Of a DNA stretch of 64,000 nucleotides, positions 17,152-27,111 are shown one piece after another. The first letter of the stretch is position 1; every line of letters begins with the position of its first letter. The stretch is taken from the NCBI GenBank assembly GCA_964538515.1, contig CAZIEW010000006.1, forward strand, positions 37,873 through 101,872. The letters are read 5' to 3'. A program made the translations under genes and the position numbers. The notes below the pieces were generated by a model. That model did not search any database. It saw only the letters and a program-made list of their open reading frames with translations, and was not told the DNA's origin. The DNA comes from CALBZH01 sp964538515. GTDB taxonomy: Bacteria; Desulfobacterota; Syntrophobacteria; Syntrophobacterales; Syntrophobacteraceae.

Positions 17152-18523
17152 GGCTTCTTCTTTCGCGGCTTGCGCTGTGGGCCTTGCGCCTTCGCCATCT
17201 CTTTGAGGATCTGTCTGACCTGGTCCCGGAAAGGCGCAAGATCCCGCTCCCCGAGATCGATCCGCCGGATCAGATCCTTTTCAAGACGAATGAGCAACGG
17301 ATGGTGACGGGCTGTAACCTCCGCATCTTTGAGCAATGCGCGCAACAGGGAGCCAAGAGCTTCTGCCGAAACCTGGGTGAGGTCGTCGAAGTGCTCTTGA
17401 ACGAAAAGCAGCGCGGCTTCGATCTTATTCGCCCGGAGACTCTCGAAGGATCGGAAAGTCGGCGTTCCCCAGCTCTTCCGCTCGATCTTGCGGTAACGAT
17501 CCAGATCTCGCACCATGTATTCACATAGCTCATCGGGATGCATCGAGTACAGTGCCTTGAGCCAGCACAGGTTTGCCTCCACCGTATACCGTCCATCGCT
17601 GTAGCATCGCAGCAGATGCCGGACGAGATCGAGCGCTCGAAATTCGGTGAGCGACTGAAGCTCTCGGCGCAGCGTCAAAAGCTCGTCGGGAGGATCCACG
17701 GAATAAAAGCTCCTCAACGCAGCCGGGATCCACGATTTCTCGACCTTGAGCGTATACTCGGTCATATCCATCTCAGCCGAAGCACACAGCCCCGTCACGA
17801 GGATGGAAAGCAGCGGCTCCTCCTTCTCGAAGCGGATCAGAAGGGGCTTGAGCGACCGAACCGTCGGGTAGAACAGCTCGCCCCATCGGGCGCAGAGCCA
17901 TCGGAAGTCATCCTGGGTCGGCATGGGAAGCTGGTCGAGAGCTTTCTGCCCCTGCTTGACCAAATCCCCGTCGCGGAAGTAAGTGCCGGCGACGAGCGCC
18001 AGCAGGCACGTCTTGGCCCCGGCACAACCCGCTGTGATGGCGGCATCGAGAGAGGAGACGAGAGCCTCGGAGCCTTCCAGGGTATCGGCAATGAAATCGA
18101 AGTCGCGAAGCAGAGCCGGCTCCATGACGCGAATCAGCTCCTTTTTGTCCCTCTGCGACAAGGTCGCTTGGCGAGCTCGGATGTCTTTCAACAGACTTTG
18201 CAGCAGGAGCAGATGCGCCGCAGCGAGGTCTTCTCGGCCGCTCCTTTCCCCGTCCCAGTCCTCGTCCTCGTCGTCTTCCCGATCGAAGAAGTCCTCCGCG
18301 TCAAGATCCGTGTCTTCCGACGGGAGATCCTCGATTCTGTTTCTGAAGGTGCCCAGCAGGGCCGCCTTTTCCTCGATCCCGAGTCCGGTCACTTTCTCGC
18401 GAAAGGCCTTCAGACCGTCATTGCCACGCTCAAACAAGGCTGCCCGCCCGGTCAAGAGCTCCCGCTCAACCGCGTCGTACTTCTCACCACAGAGTCGGGG
18501 AAGGAGGGGGTAGATCGGAGCGA
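17148..18523 (-). CDS. Unrecognised acidic protein of the Hsp70 operon, 5' end lost in the assembly gap
   Basis: The frame is open from the gap edge at 18523 to the stop at 17148 (458 codons). No ATG or GTG lies near the gap; a TTG at 18455 is the only internal candidate and would give 435 residues. A highly acidic stretch (AEDFFDREDDEDEDWDGE) lies near residue 60 of that version; the middle is helical with HEAT/TPR-like texture (LLTLRRELQSLTEFRALDLV); the tail is basic (GPQRKPRKKKP). Family not recognised. The residues just after the gap could instead be the C-terminal lid of the upstream Hsp70, so one fused or two separate proteins are both possible. Confidence 0.65.
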
Positions 18524-18623
18524 NNNNNNNNNNNNNNNNNNNNNNNNNNNNNNNNNNNNNNNNNNNNNNNNNNNNNNNNNNNNNNNNNNNNNNNNNNNNN
18601 NNNNNNNNNNNNNNNNNNNNNNN
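18524..18623. other. Assembly gap of exactly 100 N
   Basis: A run of exactly 100 N, a conventional placeholder for a scaffold join of unknown length. It hides the 3' end of the Hsp70 gene and the 5' end of the next gene. Confidence 0.99.
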
Positions 18624-20197
18624 TCCTCGGACAGTCGCTCATCGACCACGAGACGTCCCGCCTTGGCGGCGACATAGTTGACCGGTGCTTCGGACGCAAC
18701 GTCCGCGGACACCTCATCGACCTTCCGGTTGCGGATGTCGAGGGTCACTTCCTTGCGGTTGTCGAGGCCTTTCTGGTCCACGCAGACGCGCACGATGCCC
18801 TCGCGGTCATAGGCAAATTCAACGACTACGGGCGAATGCGCCGGAACCGGCCTCAGCGAATAAAAGAAGCTCCCGATGAGTGCATTCTGCGAGCACCAGG
18901 CGCTTTCCCCCTGGTAGACCTGCACGTCGACACCTTGCTGGTTGTCCGCGATGGTGCGATAGACCTGGGCCCGAGTGACGGGGATTCTCGTATTCCTGCG
19001 AATGATGGTGGAGAAATGGTCGGCCTCTCCGGTTTCCGGGTTCACCTCGTCGATCGTCTTCACCCCCAGCGAATGAGCGGTCACGTCGAGGAGGATCTGA
19101 CCGACGGACTCCCCCGTGATGAGCCCCCCCTGGATGGCGGCCCCCAGGGCCACACAAAGATCCGGATCGATGGAATGCACCACCGTCCGGTCGAAGTACT
19201 CGGAAAGCGCTGTGAATACGGACGGCATGCGCGTAGCCCCTCCGACCAAGATGAGCTTCCCGATGTCTTCGGGATTGAGGTGCGCTTCTTCCAGGACTTC
19301 GGTGACCTTTGTCATCGTCCGCTCGATGAGGTCCTCGGTGAGGGATTCGAACAGCTCACGACTCACCTCGAGATCGAGGTTGAGCGGACGCCCGTCGACC
19401 ATGGCGACCGCCACTTCGTTGACCCGGGTGTAGGGCTGGTCGGACAGGGCGATCTTGGTCCGCTCGGCGATGTCCAGAAGACGCACCTTGAGGCTGATAT
19501 CCTCAACAAGATCTCCCGCTCCCTCCAGCTCTTTCAGCTGGCTCACCAAGAAATCCTTGAGCCGCTCATCGAAATCATCACCGCCGAGGGCCGTGTCACC
19601 GCTCGAGGCCAGGACTTCCTTGATGTCCCCCTTGATTTCGAGCACGGAGACGTCGAAGGTCCCCCCACCGAGGTCGTACACCAAAACGAAGGGGGAATCT
19701 TCCTCTTGCTCAACCGGTACGTGATCGTAAACGAGAGCGGCCGCCGTGGGCTCGTTGACGATCCTCAGCACTTCGAGGCCCGCAAGCTCGCCGGCACGGA
19801 TCGTGGCCCGCCGCTGGGCGTCGTCGAAATAAGCCGGAACCGTGATCACAACCTTCTCGACGGGCTGCCCCAGCTGCTCGGAGGCCCGCTGTGCCAGATG
19901 CTTGAGGATCGTGGCGGAGACCTCCTCCGGAGAAAAGCTCTTTTCCCCGGCGCTAAGCCGGGTATCTTTGCCCATCAGCCTTTTCACCGACGTGATGGTG
20001 TGCTCAGGAAAGGCAGCCCGCCGATTCCTGGCGAGCGTCCCCACGAAACAGCCGCCGTTCCCGGGCTCATAGCCGACCACGGACGGGAGGATGGCAGCCT
20101 CCCCGTCGACGGGAATTGCCGCTGGAATCCCGTCCCGTAGGAAGGCGATGACCGAATTGGTCGTACCCAGATCGATTCCGCAAACAACTGGTTTCAT
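18624..20197 (-). CDS. Hsp70-family chaperone, 3' end in the assembly gap
   Basis: 524 residues from ATG 20197 to the gap. The nucleotide-binding domain is complete: GIDLGTTNSV (phosphate 1), VYDLGGGTFDVSVLE (phosphate 2) and KLILVGGATRMPSV (adenosine). A substrate-binding beta domain begins near residue 390. Differences from housekeeping DnaK (for example RAQVYRTIADNQQGVDVQVY) suggest an HscC/accessory type. The gene sits between grpE and an unknown protein, not next to a normal dnaJ. Its ATG overlaps the grpE stop (ATGA), implying translational coupling. Cytoplasmic. Confidence 0.9.
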
Positions 20198-20718
20198 GAT
20201 CCCCCTGTCCCTCCTTCTGATCTGGTCGGTCCGCCTGCTGCACCCACGATGACCTTGGCCGCCCGCACCACTTTCCCATCCTGGAGATAGCCCGGCTGGA
20301 CCACTTCGACCACCTCAAGGGAGGGGGCTCCCGGACTCCGATTGGCCACCGCTTCATGCACGCCGGGGTCGAAACGGACCCCTTCCTGCACGATCATTTG
20401 AATCCCCTGCGACGCGGCAAACCGGTCCAATTTCACATGCACCAACTGCAAGACCTGCGCATGCTGACGGGACATCAGGCCCGGACTCTGAAACGCCCGC
20501 TGGAGATGGTACACCGCATCGCAAAGCTCCATCAGAGGCTCACAGGTGGGACGATGCTTAACGGTGAGGACCTCCTGCTCGCGACGGACCTCTTCAATCA
20601 GGACCACTTGCTTGCGTAGAAGCTTTTTGATGCCCTGAACATCGTCCAGCAGGGCTCGCCGCGCCTCTTCGCTCTCTTTGCTCTTGCCTTGAAACCATTT
20701 GAAATAGTCAAACGCCAT
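20194..20718 (-). CDS. grpE: GrpE-family nucleotide-exchange factor
   Basis: 174 residues from ATG 20718. An N-terminal coiled-coil (RALLDDVQGIKKLLRKQVVL) precedes the beta-domain signature of GrpE: VRFDPGVHEAVANRSPG, then VVQPGYLQDGKVVRAAKVIV, matching the family pattern FDPxxHEAV ... GYxxxGKVxRxAxVxV. It would exchange ADP on the Hsp70 encoded immediately downstream, which overlaps it by 4 bp. It is shorter at the N-terminus than many GrpEs. Whether a second, housekeeping grpE exists elsewhere is unknown. Confidence 0.9.
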   Translation of the reverse strand: MAFDYFKWFQGKSKESEEARRALLDDVQGIKKLLRKQVVLIEEVRREQEVLTVKHRPTCEPLMELCDAVYHLQRAFQSPGLMSRQHAQVLQLVHVKLDRFAASQGIQMIVQEGVRFDPGVHEAVANRSPGAPSLEVVEVVQPGYLQDGKVVRAAKVIVGAAGGPTRSEGGTGGS

Positions 20719-20731
20719 TGGTAAAGACCCT

Positions 20732-20980
20732 TCAAGCCGCGACGCATTCGGATCGGGAGATCAGCCCCCGCGGCGCTGCCGACACAGACTCCTTGACTGT
20801 GCCGACTCTGCCGTTTGAACGAGGATGCCATGGGCCATGGACACGGCTGCACATTCCCATGGAGCCCCCCTCGCTCGACAGCTGACTGCCCCCCGGCGCC
20901 CCGGTCATAATAGACGTAAACGGACCGACATTGCCACCGATTTCGAGAGCCCTCATTCCGATCGGTTTCGCTTGAGCCAT
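20732..20980 (-). CDS. Small protein at the head of the chaperone operon (hypothetical)
   Basis: 82 residues from ATG 20980 with an excellent GGAGGAATAG site, ending 13 bp before grpE. The start MAQAKPIGMRALEIGGNVGP is plausible protein; the rest is rich in Gly, Ser and Arg with two Cys and no recognised domain or signal peptide. Support is the ribosome site and the operon spacing only; it could be a non-coding leader. Confidence 0.45.
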   Translation of the reverse strand: MAQAKPIGMRALEIGGNVGPFTSIMTGAPGGSQLSSEGGSMGMCSRVHGPWHPRSNGRVGTVKESVSAAPRGLISRSECVAA

Positions 20981-21059
20981 CTATTCCTCCATGGCTGATT
21001 TCTTTTGAACGGAGGTATGCTCTGCGATATTGTCGACCCCGAAGGAGGATATGCCAATC

Positions 21060-23054
21060 ATGACGCAAGCCGACCGATCCCTCTGGAAACGCTTTGTGAC
21101 CATCGCCCAGCCCTACTTTTTCCCCGAAATTCGTGGCGGGGGCATGCGAGCCCTGCTCCTCATGACCCTTCTGCTTGTCTTCATCTTCGGCCTTCTATCC
21201 GTGGTCGTCTCGGGTTGTCTCCTGCTTATCGACCACTTCGCGCCGACGGTTACCAACCAGGTGGCTGGGGGACTGCTGGCCCTGATCATGGAGATGCTCC
21301 ACTCGAACAGGTGGCTGATCTTCGTGGCGACCCTCATGCTCCCGATCCTTGCCTTCCTGGCAATGAGCCCGCACTTGCGGGAGCGACGGCAAGCCTGGAC
21401 TTTGCTTGCCGTGGTCTTGCTCTTGTCATTTTCCGTCACGGGGATCAACGTCGCCTTCAGTTACATTGGCAACTATTTCACCAACGCACTGGTGAAAAAG
21501 GACGAAGGGACGGCCTATCTCTTTGTGGCGGTTTACTTTTGCGGTTTCCTGATCGGGATCCCCATCGTCGCGTTCTACTCGTACGTTCAGAACTACCTGG
21601 GAATGCGCTGGCGCGAATGGATGACCTACGAGTTTCTGACCAGATATTTCTCGAATCGCAAGTATTACGAGATCGAGCTGAGCGGTCAGATTGACAACCC
21701 GGACCAGCGAATGATGGAAGACATTCGCACGTTCACCCGAACGTCCCTGACGTTTCTGCTGGTCCTTCTCGGATCGGTGATGGACCTGGTCTCGTTCACC
21801 GGGATCCTCTGGTCCAAGTCCGTGCTCCTGGTTGTCGTGGTTCTGAGTTACTCCGTGGTGGGGACAGGGTTGACGGTGCTGATCGGCAAGCGCCTGGTCC
21901 GGTTGAATTTCAACCAGCTGCGCTATGAGGCGGATTTTCGTTACTCTCTGGTCCACGTGCGGGACAGCACGGAATCCATTGCGTTCTATCAGGGAGAACA
22001 ACCCGAGCACGCCCGCATCGCCGGATGCTTTGGCAACGTGCTGAGGAATTTCGGTCTGCTCATCGGATGGCAGCGAAACCTTTCCTTCTTTACAACCGCT
22101 TACGATTACCTTCCGGTTGTCCTTCCGTTCCTCGTCCTCTTCCCGAAATATTTCGGCGGCGAGATCGAATATGGGGACATGGTGCAGGCCAATTTCGCCT
22201 TCATCCAGGTGAACAAGGCCCTCTCGCTCATCGTGTCCCAGATTGAGCAGATCACGAGCTTCGCCGCGGGCGTGGAGCGTCTCTCGACCTTTTCGGACGC
22301 TTTGGCGCCCGATCACGAGCGTCTTCCGGGTATCCGATCCGAAGAAGCCGACGGATTCGCTCTGTCCCACCTTACCCTGCTCACTCCGAACCGAATGCGA
22401 GCCCTTTTTTGCGACCTGACGGTAGCGCCCGAGCGGATGGAGACTCTGGCCATTGTCGGCCAGAGCGGCGTGGGCAAGAGCTCCCTGCTTCGGGCCATTG
22501 CCGGATTGTGGACCCAGGGCGAGGGCGTGATTCAGCGGCCGCCGCTCGAGCGTGTTTTCTTCCTGCCGCAAAAACCTTACATGCTGCTTGGGACCCTGAG
22601 GGACCAGCTGCTCTATCCCCGCCTTGACCGCGAGGTTTCGGAGGAAGAGCTGAGGGCCACTCTGCGGACGGTCCGACTCGAGAGCCTCCCTGAGCGCGTG
22701 GGGGGCTTCGACGTGGAGCTGGATTGGGCGGATGTGCTCTCTCTCGGTGAGCAGCAGCGGCTCGCGTTTGCCCGCTTACTCATCCACCAGCCGGGATTCG
22801 CCGTTCTCGACGAAGCCACCAGCGCTTTGGACATGCAAGACGAGGGCAATCTCTACAGGAAGCTGAAGGAGCTCGGCATCCGTTACATCAGCGTCGGCCA
22901 TCGCGCCAGCATCCTGGACTACCATGACCGCGTGCTCGAGCTCCAGGGTCAGGACCAATGGCGGTTTCTTCTCACGTCGGAATACCGTCTGGCGACCAAC
23001 GCCGAGCCGCGCGTGAGCAGCCATGGGCCGGATCAACCCGTGAAGCCTTCATGA
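21060..23054 (+). CDS. ABC transporter, fused membrane and ATPase domains (SbmA/BacA-ABCD type)
   Basis: 664 residues from ATG 21060, at 11 bases from GAAGGAGG; ATG 21051 is only 2 bases from it and less likely. About six transmembrane helices in residues 30-340 (LLLMTLLLVFIFGLLSVVVS onward; RWREWMTYEFLTRYF is the family's EAA-like segment) belong to ABC_membrane_2, as in SbmA/BacA, YddA and peroxisomal ABCD proteins. The ATPase has Walker A GQSGVGKSS, signature LSLGEQQRLAFARL and Walker B FAVLDEATSALD. Likely a homodimer moving peptides, acyl-CoA-like or cobalamin-like substrates; not resolvable here. Divergent from the chaperone operon with about 80 bp between. Confidence 0.9.
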   Translation: MTQADRSLWKRFVTIAQPYFFPEIRGGGMRALLLMTLLLVFIFGLLSVVVSGCLLLIDHFAPTVTNQVAGGLLALIMEMLHSNRWLIFVATLMLPILAFLAMSPHLRERRQAWTLLAVVLLLSFSVTGINVAFSYIGNYFTNALVKKDEGTAYLFVAVYFCGFLIGIPIVAFYSYVQNYLGMRWREWMTYEFLTRYFSNRKYYEIELSGQIDNPDQRMMEDIRTFTRTSLTFLLVLLGSVMDLVSFTGILWSKSVLLVVVVLSYSVVGTGLTVLIGKRLVRLNFNQLRYEADFRYSLVHVRDSTESIAFYQGEQPEHARIAGCFGNVLRNFGLLIGWQRNLSFFTTAYDYLPVVLPFLVLFPKYFGGEIEYGDMVQANFAFIQVNKALSLIVSQIEQITSFAAGVERLSTFSDALAPDHERLPGIRSEEADGFALSHLTLLTPNRMRALFCDLTVAPERMETLAIVGQSGVGKSSLLRAIAGLWTQGEGVIQRPPLERVFFLPQKPYMLLGTLRDQLLYPRLDREVSEEELRATLRTVRLESLPERVGGFDVELDWADVLSLGEQQRLAFARLLIHQPGFAVLDEATSALDMQDEGNLYRKLKELGIRYISVGHRASILDYHDRVLELQGQDQWRFLLTSEYRLATNAEPRVSSHGPDQPVKPS

Positions 23055-26000
23055 TGGAGCAGCGTTGCCATGGTGGCCGATTGACCGGGCCAGGTCCTCG
23101 AGAAGATGGGCGGCTCCGTCGAAATCGTAGTTGTCGAGGCGTGCCGCCAGCTGCTCAAGATGCGGGGTCGGACCTGTTTGGGCGAGGAGGGACTTTAGGT
23201 CGGACAGGGCTTGCTCCGACCCGACCGGGTCCCAATTTTTGATGTGCGTTGTCAAGTCCGCGAGAGCTTGCTCGATTCGCCCGTTCTCGCGCGCCGGATT
23301 TTCAGACCGGCCGCTGGTAACGGCCGTTTTCTCGGGATCGGGAAAGGAATCCACGGGGAGGGATGGACCGATTGCAGTTCGGTCCGAGACGACGGCCCCG
23401 GAATCAACAGGAGGAGACTTGGGCTCAGGGATATCTTTGAGGAAGGCGAGGGCGTCGCGGGAGAATTCCAGCAGTCCCCCAAGCAGCGCATCCACTTTAT
23501 AGATCGACTGCTCCAGGTCTGATTCCTCCCCATCCCGGATAGTCTGCTCCAGCTCTCGAGCCGCTTCAAACAGGGGCTTTGCGGATAGGTTGCCGGCAAC
23601 GCCCTTCAGCGTGTGGGCCAGCCTGGCGGCATTTTGCCTGTCTCCCCGCTTGAGGTCGTCCCGAAGCTCCGGGATCATCGTCGGCAATGTATCCAGAACA
23701 CTGCTGAACAACTTTTCAAAAAGACCCTCATCCCCACCGAACCGCTCCAATGCCTCTTCCACGTCCACCCCTGCACGGGCTCCGGCCTCCTTGAGGATTG
23801 ACACGACGGACGGCACCTCCCGGTCCGGAAGATCAACAACATCGTCTTCCAGGGAAAAATTTGGGTCCCTGGGCTTGATCCATTTGCCGAGGGTGACCAG
23901 AAGCTCCCGCCTGTCGATCGGCTTCGCGATGTAGTCATCCATGCCGGCTTCGAGACAAAGCTCACGGTCCCCCTGCATGGCATGGGCGGTCATCGCGATG
24001 ATGGGCAGGTCACGGAGAGCGGGGTTCAAGCGGATCATTCGTGTCGCTCTCAGACCGTCCATCACCGGCATCTGAACATCCATCAGCACGACATCGAAGG
24101 CGGCTTCGTGAAGCTTCTTGATCGCGCTCAAGCCATCGTCCGCGGTTTGAACAACGGCGCCCGCCCCGTTTAAGATCTCCCGTGCGACCTGTTGGTTGAT
24201 GTGATTGTCTTCGACCACCAGGACTTCGACCCCCGGAATTCGCACGTTATCCCGCCGTACGACGGGCGCCATCTTCTCGCTCCGTTCCCGATTCTCCTTT
24301 CGGAGGACGACGCCTCCAATGAGATTCACGACCGAATCGAACAAGTCGCTCTGCTTGACCGGTTTCATCACCAGGCCGTCAACACCGAGGGTCGCCGGAC
24401 CGATTTCCTCGTCTTCGCGCCTGCAAGGCGTCATCAGCAGCACGGGGATATGCTGCAGATCAAGATTGTACCTCATCTTTTCCAGTACACTTTCCCCGTT
24501 CATGTCTCCCAGATGCCAATCGAGGATCAGCAAGTCCGGCATTTTTGCGGTATCCACCGCCTGCGATGCCCGTGTCAGCATCTCGATGGCCTCTGACCCG
24601 CTCGCGGCCGCCTCGACGTCTATCCCCGACGATTCCAGCATGCGGCGCACCGCATTCAGGGAGGCCCGGTTGTCGTCTACGACCAGAATCCTTGTGTGGC
24701 GAAAGAACGGCGGCAGCTTGCGCGCCGAAGGACCACGGATGGCGGATCGCCCGAAAAGCGCTGTGAACCTGAAGGAGCTCCCCTCCCCCTCGGTGCTTTC
24801 CACCCAAATGGCTCCATGCATCAATTCCACAATCCGTTTCGAGATGGCCAGGCCGAGCCCCGTTCCCCCGTAGCGACGCGTCGTGGATCCATCCGCCTGC
24901 GTGAACGCCTGAAAGAGAGAATCGATCTTTTCCCGCGGAATTCCAATCCCCGAATCGCGGACGCAAAAGAGCAGCTCGACGCCTTCACCGACCTTCTCTC
25001 GCCTCTCGACGCTGACGTGTATCTCTCCTTTTTCCGTAAACTTGGCGGCGTTGCTCATCAGATTCAGCAGGACCTGCCGCAAGCGCAGCGAATCCCCGGA
25101 AATGAATTCAGGTACGTTTTCAGCCAGCTCGATCACCAGCTCGATCTCTCTCGCCGAGATCTTGTCGATAAGCAGGTCGGACAAATCCTCAATCAAGTCT
25201 CTCAAGCTGAAATCCGCGATCTCGAGCTCGAGCTTGCCCGCTTCAATTTTCGAGAAATCGAGGATGTCGTTCAGCAGCCTCAGCAAGGAGCGTGAGGAGG
25301 ACGCCACCAGAGAAACATATTCGTTCTGCTTGGGCGTCAAATCCGTGAGCAGAGTCAGATCCGTCATGGCGATGATGGCGTTCATTGGAGTGCGGATCTC
25401 GTGACTCATGTTGGCCAGAAACTCGCTTTTGGCGAAATTCGCTTCGTTCGCCTTCACGGCGAGGAGGTTTGAGCGCTCCATGGCTGCCTTCAGCTCGACG
25501 TTGGCCGTCTCCAGATCCTGCTTGACCTGCTCCGCCCGCTCCTTGGCGACCCTCAAGTCGAACGCGTATCGGTCCAGCACCCGGACGGTAATCAACCCGA
25601 TGAGCCCGATCATGAAGAGGCTTCCAAGAGAGACGAAGATGAGCAGAATGGTCTGCTTGCGGTTCTTGTCAACCATCTCCACTTTCAGAACGGACATGGA
25701 CTCTCGAACGGCAGCAACGAGATCATCCACCTGCTGGGTCATGAAGGAAGCGATTTCCCGACTTTCCGCGAAGCGCTGCTTGATGCCCTCGTTGACCTCC
25801 AAGAGTTTCGTGCAGGTGAGGAAGAGGTTCTTCTCTCCAATCGAGAGGTCCAGCAGTCTGAGCTCCAAGCTTCTCAAGGTGTCGGCCAGGATCGGGTTGC
25901 GCTCGGCCAGGTCGCTTTTGTCAAAAATCAGCCTGGCATTTCGGAAGGATTCAAGAGACGTCCTCACTTGGTTCTGCAGCGTGATCACGCTCTTATGGTC

Positions 26001-26906
26001 CTCAACGTCTGAAACGGTGGCCAGAATTCCCAGGATGAAATTGCCCTCGGCTTTGATATCCGAAGCAGAGCCGATATTCTTGATGGCGTCTTCGACGAAT
26101 TGAGAGGTGCCGGCCTCCACCGCCGCCTGCATCGCATCCGAGGTTTCATGAGGCCGCTGCTGATCCCGTTTGGCTGGCGTTGACGGAGACGAGACCATGG
26201 CATCCACGTATTCACGAACACGTGCTTTGTTCCGGTTGACGGCGCGACGCGCCTCGAGGTTGGTGTAGGCTTTCGCCCCGTAGACGACGGGACTGAGTGC
26301 ACGGGTGAAGTTCTCCTGAACCTCTCTCACGCCGGCCAGCGTCTGAGAGCGCTGATTCTTCAGCTCCAGCATGACCTGGGTGGCTTCCTTGAGCTGGTCA
26401 AGGACCAGAGCCATCCGCTCGCCGTGCCGGCGAATGTCGGAGACATATGGACTGCCGGCGGCCGCTGCCAGCTGATCGATGCTCGCGTTGATCTCCCAGA
26501 GAATGGAATGCAGACGGGCGCTGTGCTCCTCCAGCTGCTCTTGATCTTCGGAAGCCGCCAGAACCGGTGCCGACGCGGCAAGGAGTGCGGTGCGCTCCGA
26601 GAGGCGCATGGCGGTGGCCATTCGGGGCAGAGCCTCCCCCTCCAGTTTGTCGATGGCGTCACCCAGCTGATGAAAGGCAATGAGAGCCACCAGGGCGGTG
26701 CAAAGAGCCAGCGCGCCGACACAGACAAACGACAGGTTGAGCTTGGATTTGAAGGACGTCACGTCTCGCGGATAGGGGCACGAGGGCGCCGGAGATGCGG
26801 CGCACCGCTCACCCGGCTCGCGGGGAGTCTGCTTATGCGCCACTTTCTGGTCAAACACCTCCTGATCCATCACGCCGTTCCGCTCGTCAATCACCTTGCT
26901 CTCCAC
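23049..26906 (-). CDS. Hybrid sensor histidine kinase with two receiver domains and HPt
   Basis: Up to 1285 residues (GTG 26906; ATG 26870 is also possible). Order: cytoplasmic N-tail, transmembrane 1 (about 55-80), a large periplasmic helical sensor of about 340 residues resembling the TorS/four-helix sensors, transmembrane 2 (about 418-443), a coiled coil, HisKA with SHEIRTPMN (His about 502), HATPase (DSGIGIPREK; GGTGLGLAISK), receiver 1 (phospho-Asp in LILDWHLGD, about 796), receiver 2 (LMDVQMPVMDG, Asp about 943) and HPt with AHTLKGVAG (His about 1098). A complete phosphorelay in one chain. The HD-GYP regulator encoded upstream on the same strand is a likely partner. The 3' end overlaps the ABC gene by 6 bp. 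Confidence 0.93.
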   Translation of the reverse strand: MESKVIDERNGVMDQEVFDQKVAHKQTPREPGERCAASPAPSCPYPRDVTSFKSKLNLSFVCVGALALCTALVALIAFHQLGDAIDKLEGEALPRMATAMRLSERTALLAASAPVLAASEDQEQLEEHSARLHSILWEINASIDQLAAAAGSPYVSDIRRHGERMALVLDQLKEATQVMLELKNQRSQTLAGVREVQENFTRALSPVVYGAKAYTNLEARRAVNRNKARVREYVDAMVSSPSTPAKRDQQRPHETSDAMQAAVEAGTSQFVEDAIKNIGSASDIKAEGNFILGILATVSDVEDHKSVITLQNQVRTSLESFRNARLIFDKSDLAERNPILADTLRSLELRLLDLSIGEKNLFLTCTKLLEVNEGIKQRFAESREIASFMTQQVDDLVAAVRESMSVLKVEMVDKNRKQTILLIFVSLGSLFMIGLIGLITVRVLDRYAFDLRVAKERAEQVKQDLETANVELKAAMERSNLLAVKANEANFAKSEFLANMSHEIRTPMNAIIAMTDLTLLTDLTPKQNEYVSLVASSSRSLLRLLNDILDFSKIEAGKLELEIADFSLRDLIEDLSDLLIDKISAREIELVIELAENVPEFISGDSLRLRQVLLNLMSNAAKFTEKGEIHVSVERREKVGEGVELLFCVRDSGIGIPREKIDSLFQAFTQADGSTTRRYGGTGLGLAISKRIVELMHGAIWVESTEGEGSSFRFTALFGRSAIRGPSARKLPPFFRHTRILVVDDNRASLNAVRRMLESSGIDVEAAASGSEAIEMLTRASQAVDTAKMPDLLILDWHLGDMNGESVLEKMRYNLDLQHIPVLLMTPCRREDEEIGPATLGVDGLVMKPVKQSDLFDSVVNLIGGVVLRKENRERSEKMAPVVRRDNVRIPGVEVLVVEDNHINQQVAREILNGAGAVVQTADDGLSAIKKLHEAAFDVVLMDVQMPVMDGLRATRMIRLNPALRDLPIIAMTAHAMQGDRELCLEAGMDDYIAKPIDRRELLVTLGKWIKPRDPNFSLEDDVVDLPDREVPSVVSILKEAGARAGVDVEEALERFGGDEGLFEKLFSSVLDTLPTMIPELRDDLKRGDRQNAARLAHTLKGVAGNLSAKPLFEAARELEQTIRDGEESDLEQSIYKVDALLGGLLEFSRDALAFLKDIPEPKSPPVDSGAVVSDRTAIGPSLPVDSFPDPEKTAVTSGRSENPARENGRIEQALADLTTHIKNWDPVGSEQALSDLKSLLAQTGPTPHLEQLAARLDNYDFDGAAHLLEDLARSIGHHGNAAPS

Positions 26907-27111
26907 TCACACCGGTCGCTGCCCGTGTCGACTCGACGGCTCCGCAGGCCTTCAAGACCTCCATAACATTGAGCTGGTCGAGGATCGGAATCGGGAAATG
27001 CCGGTGGTGATTGATTTCTGTGTCGCTCCTGACGCCATCGCACGGCTGGTTCGAGTAGGTTGCGATGCAACGAGCTTCCTCAGGGACCAACCTGCTCGTC
27101 ACCCAACCGGC

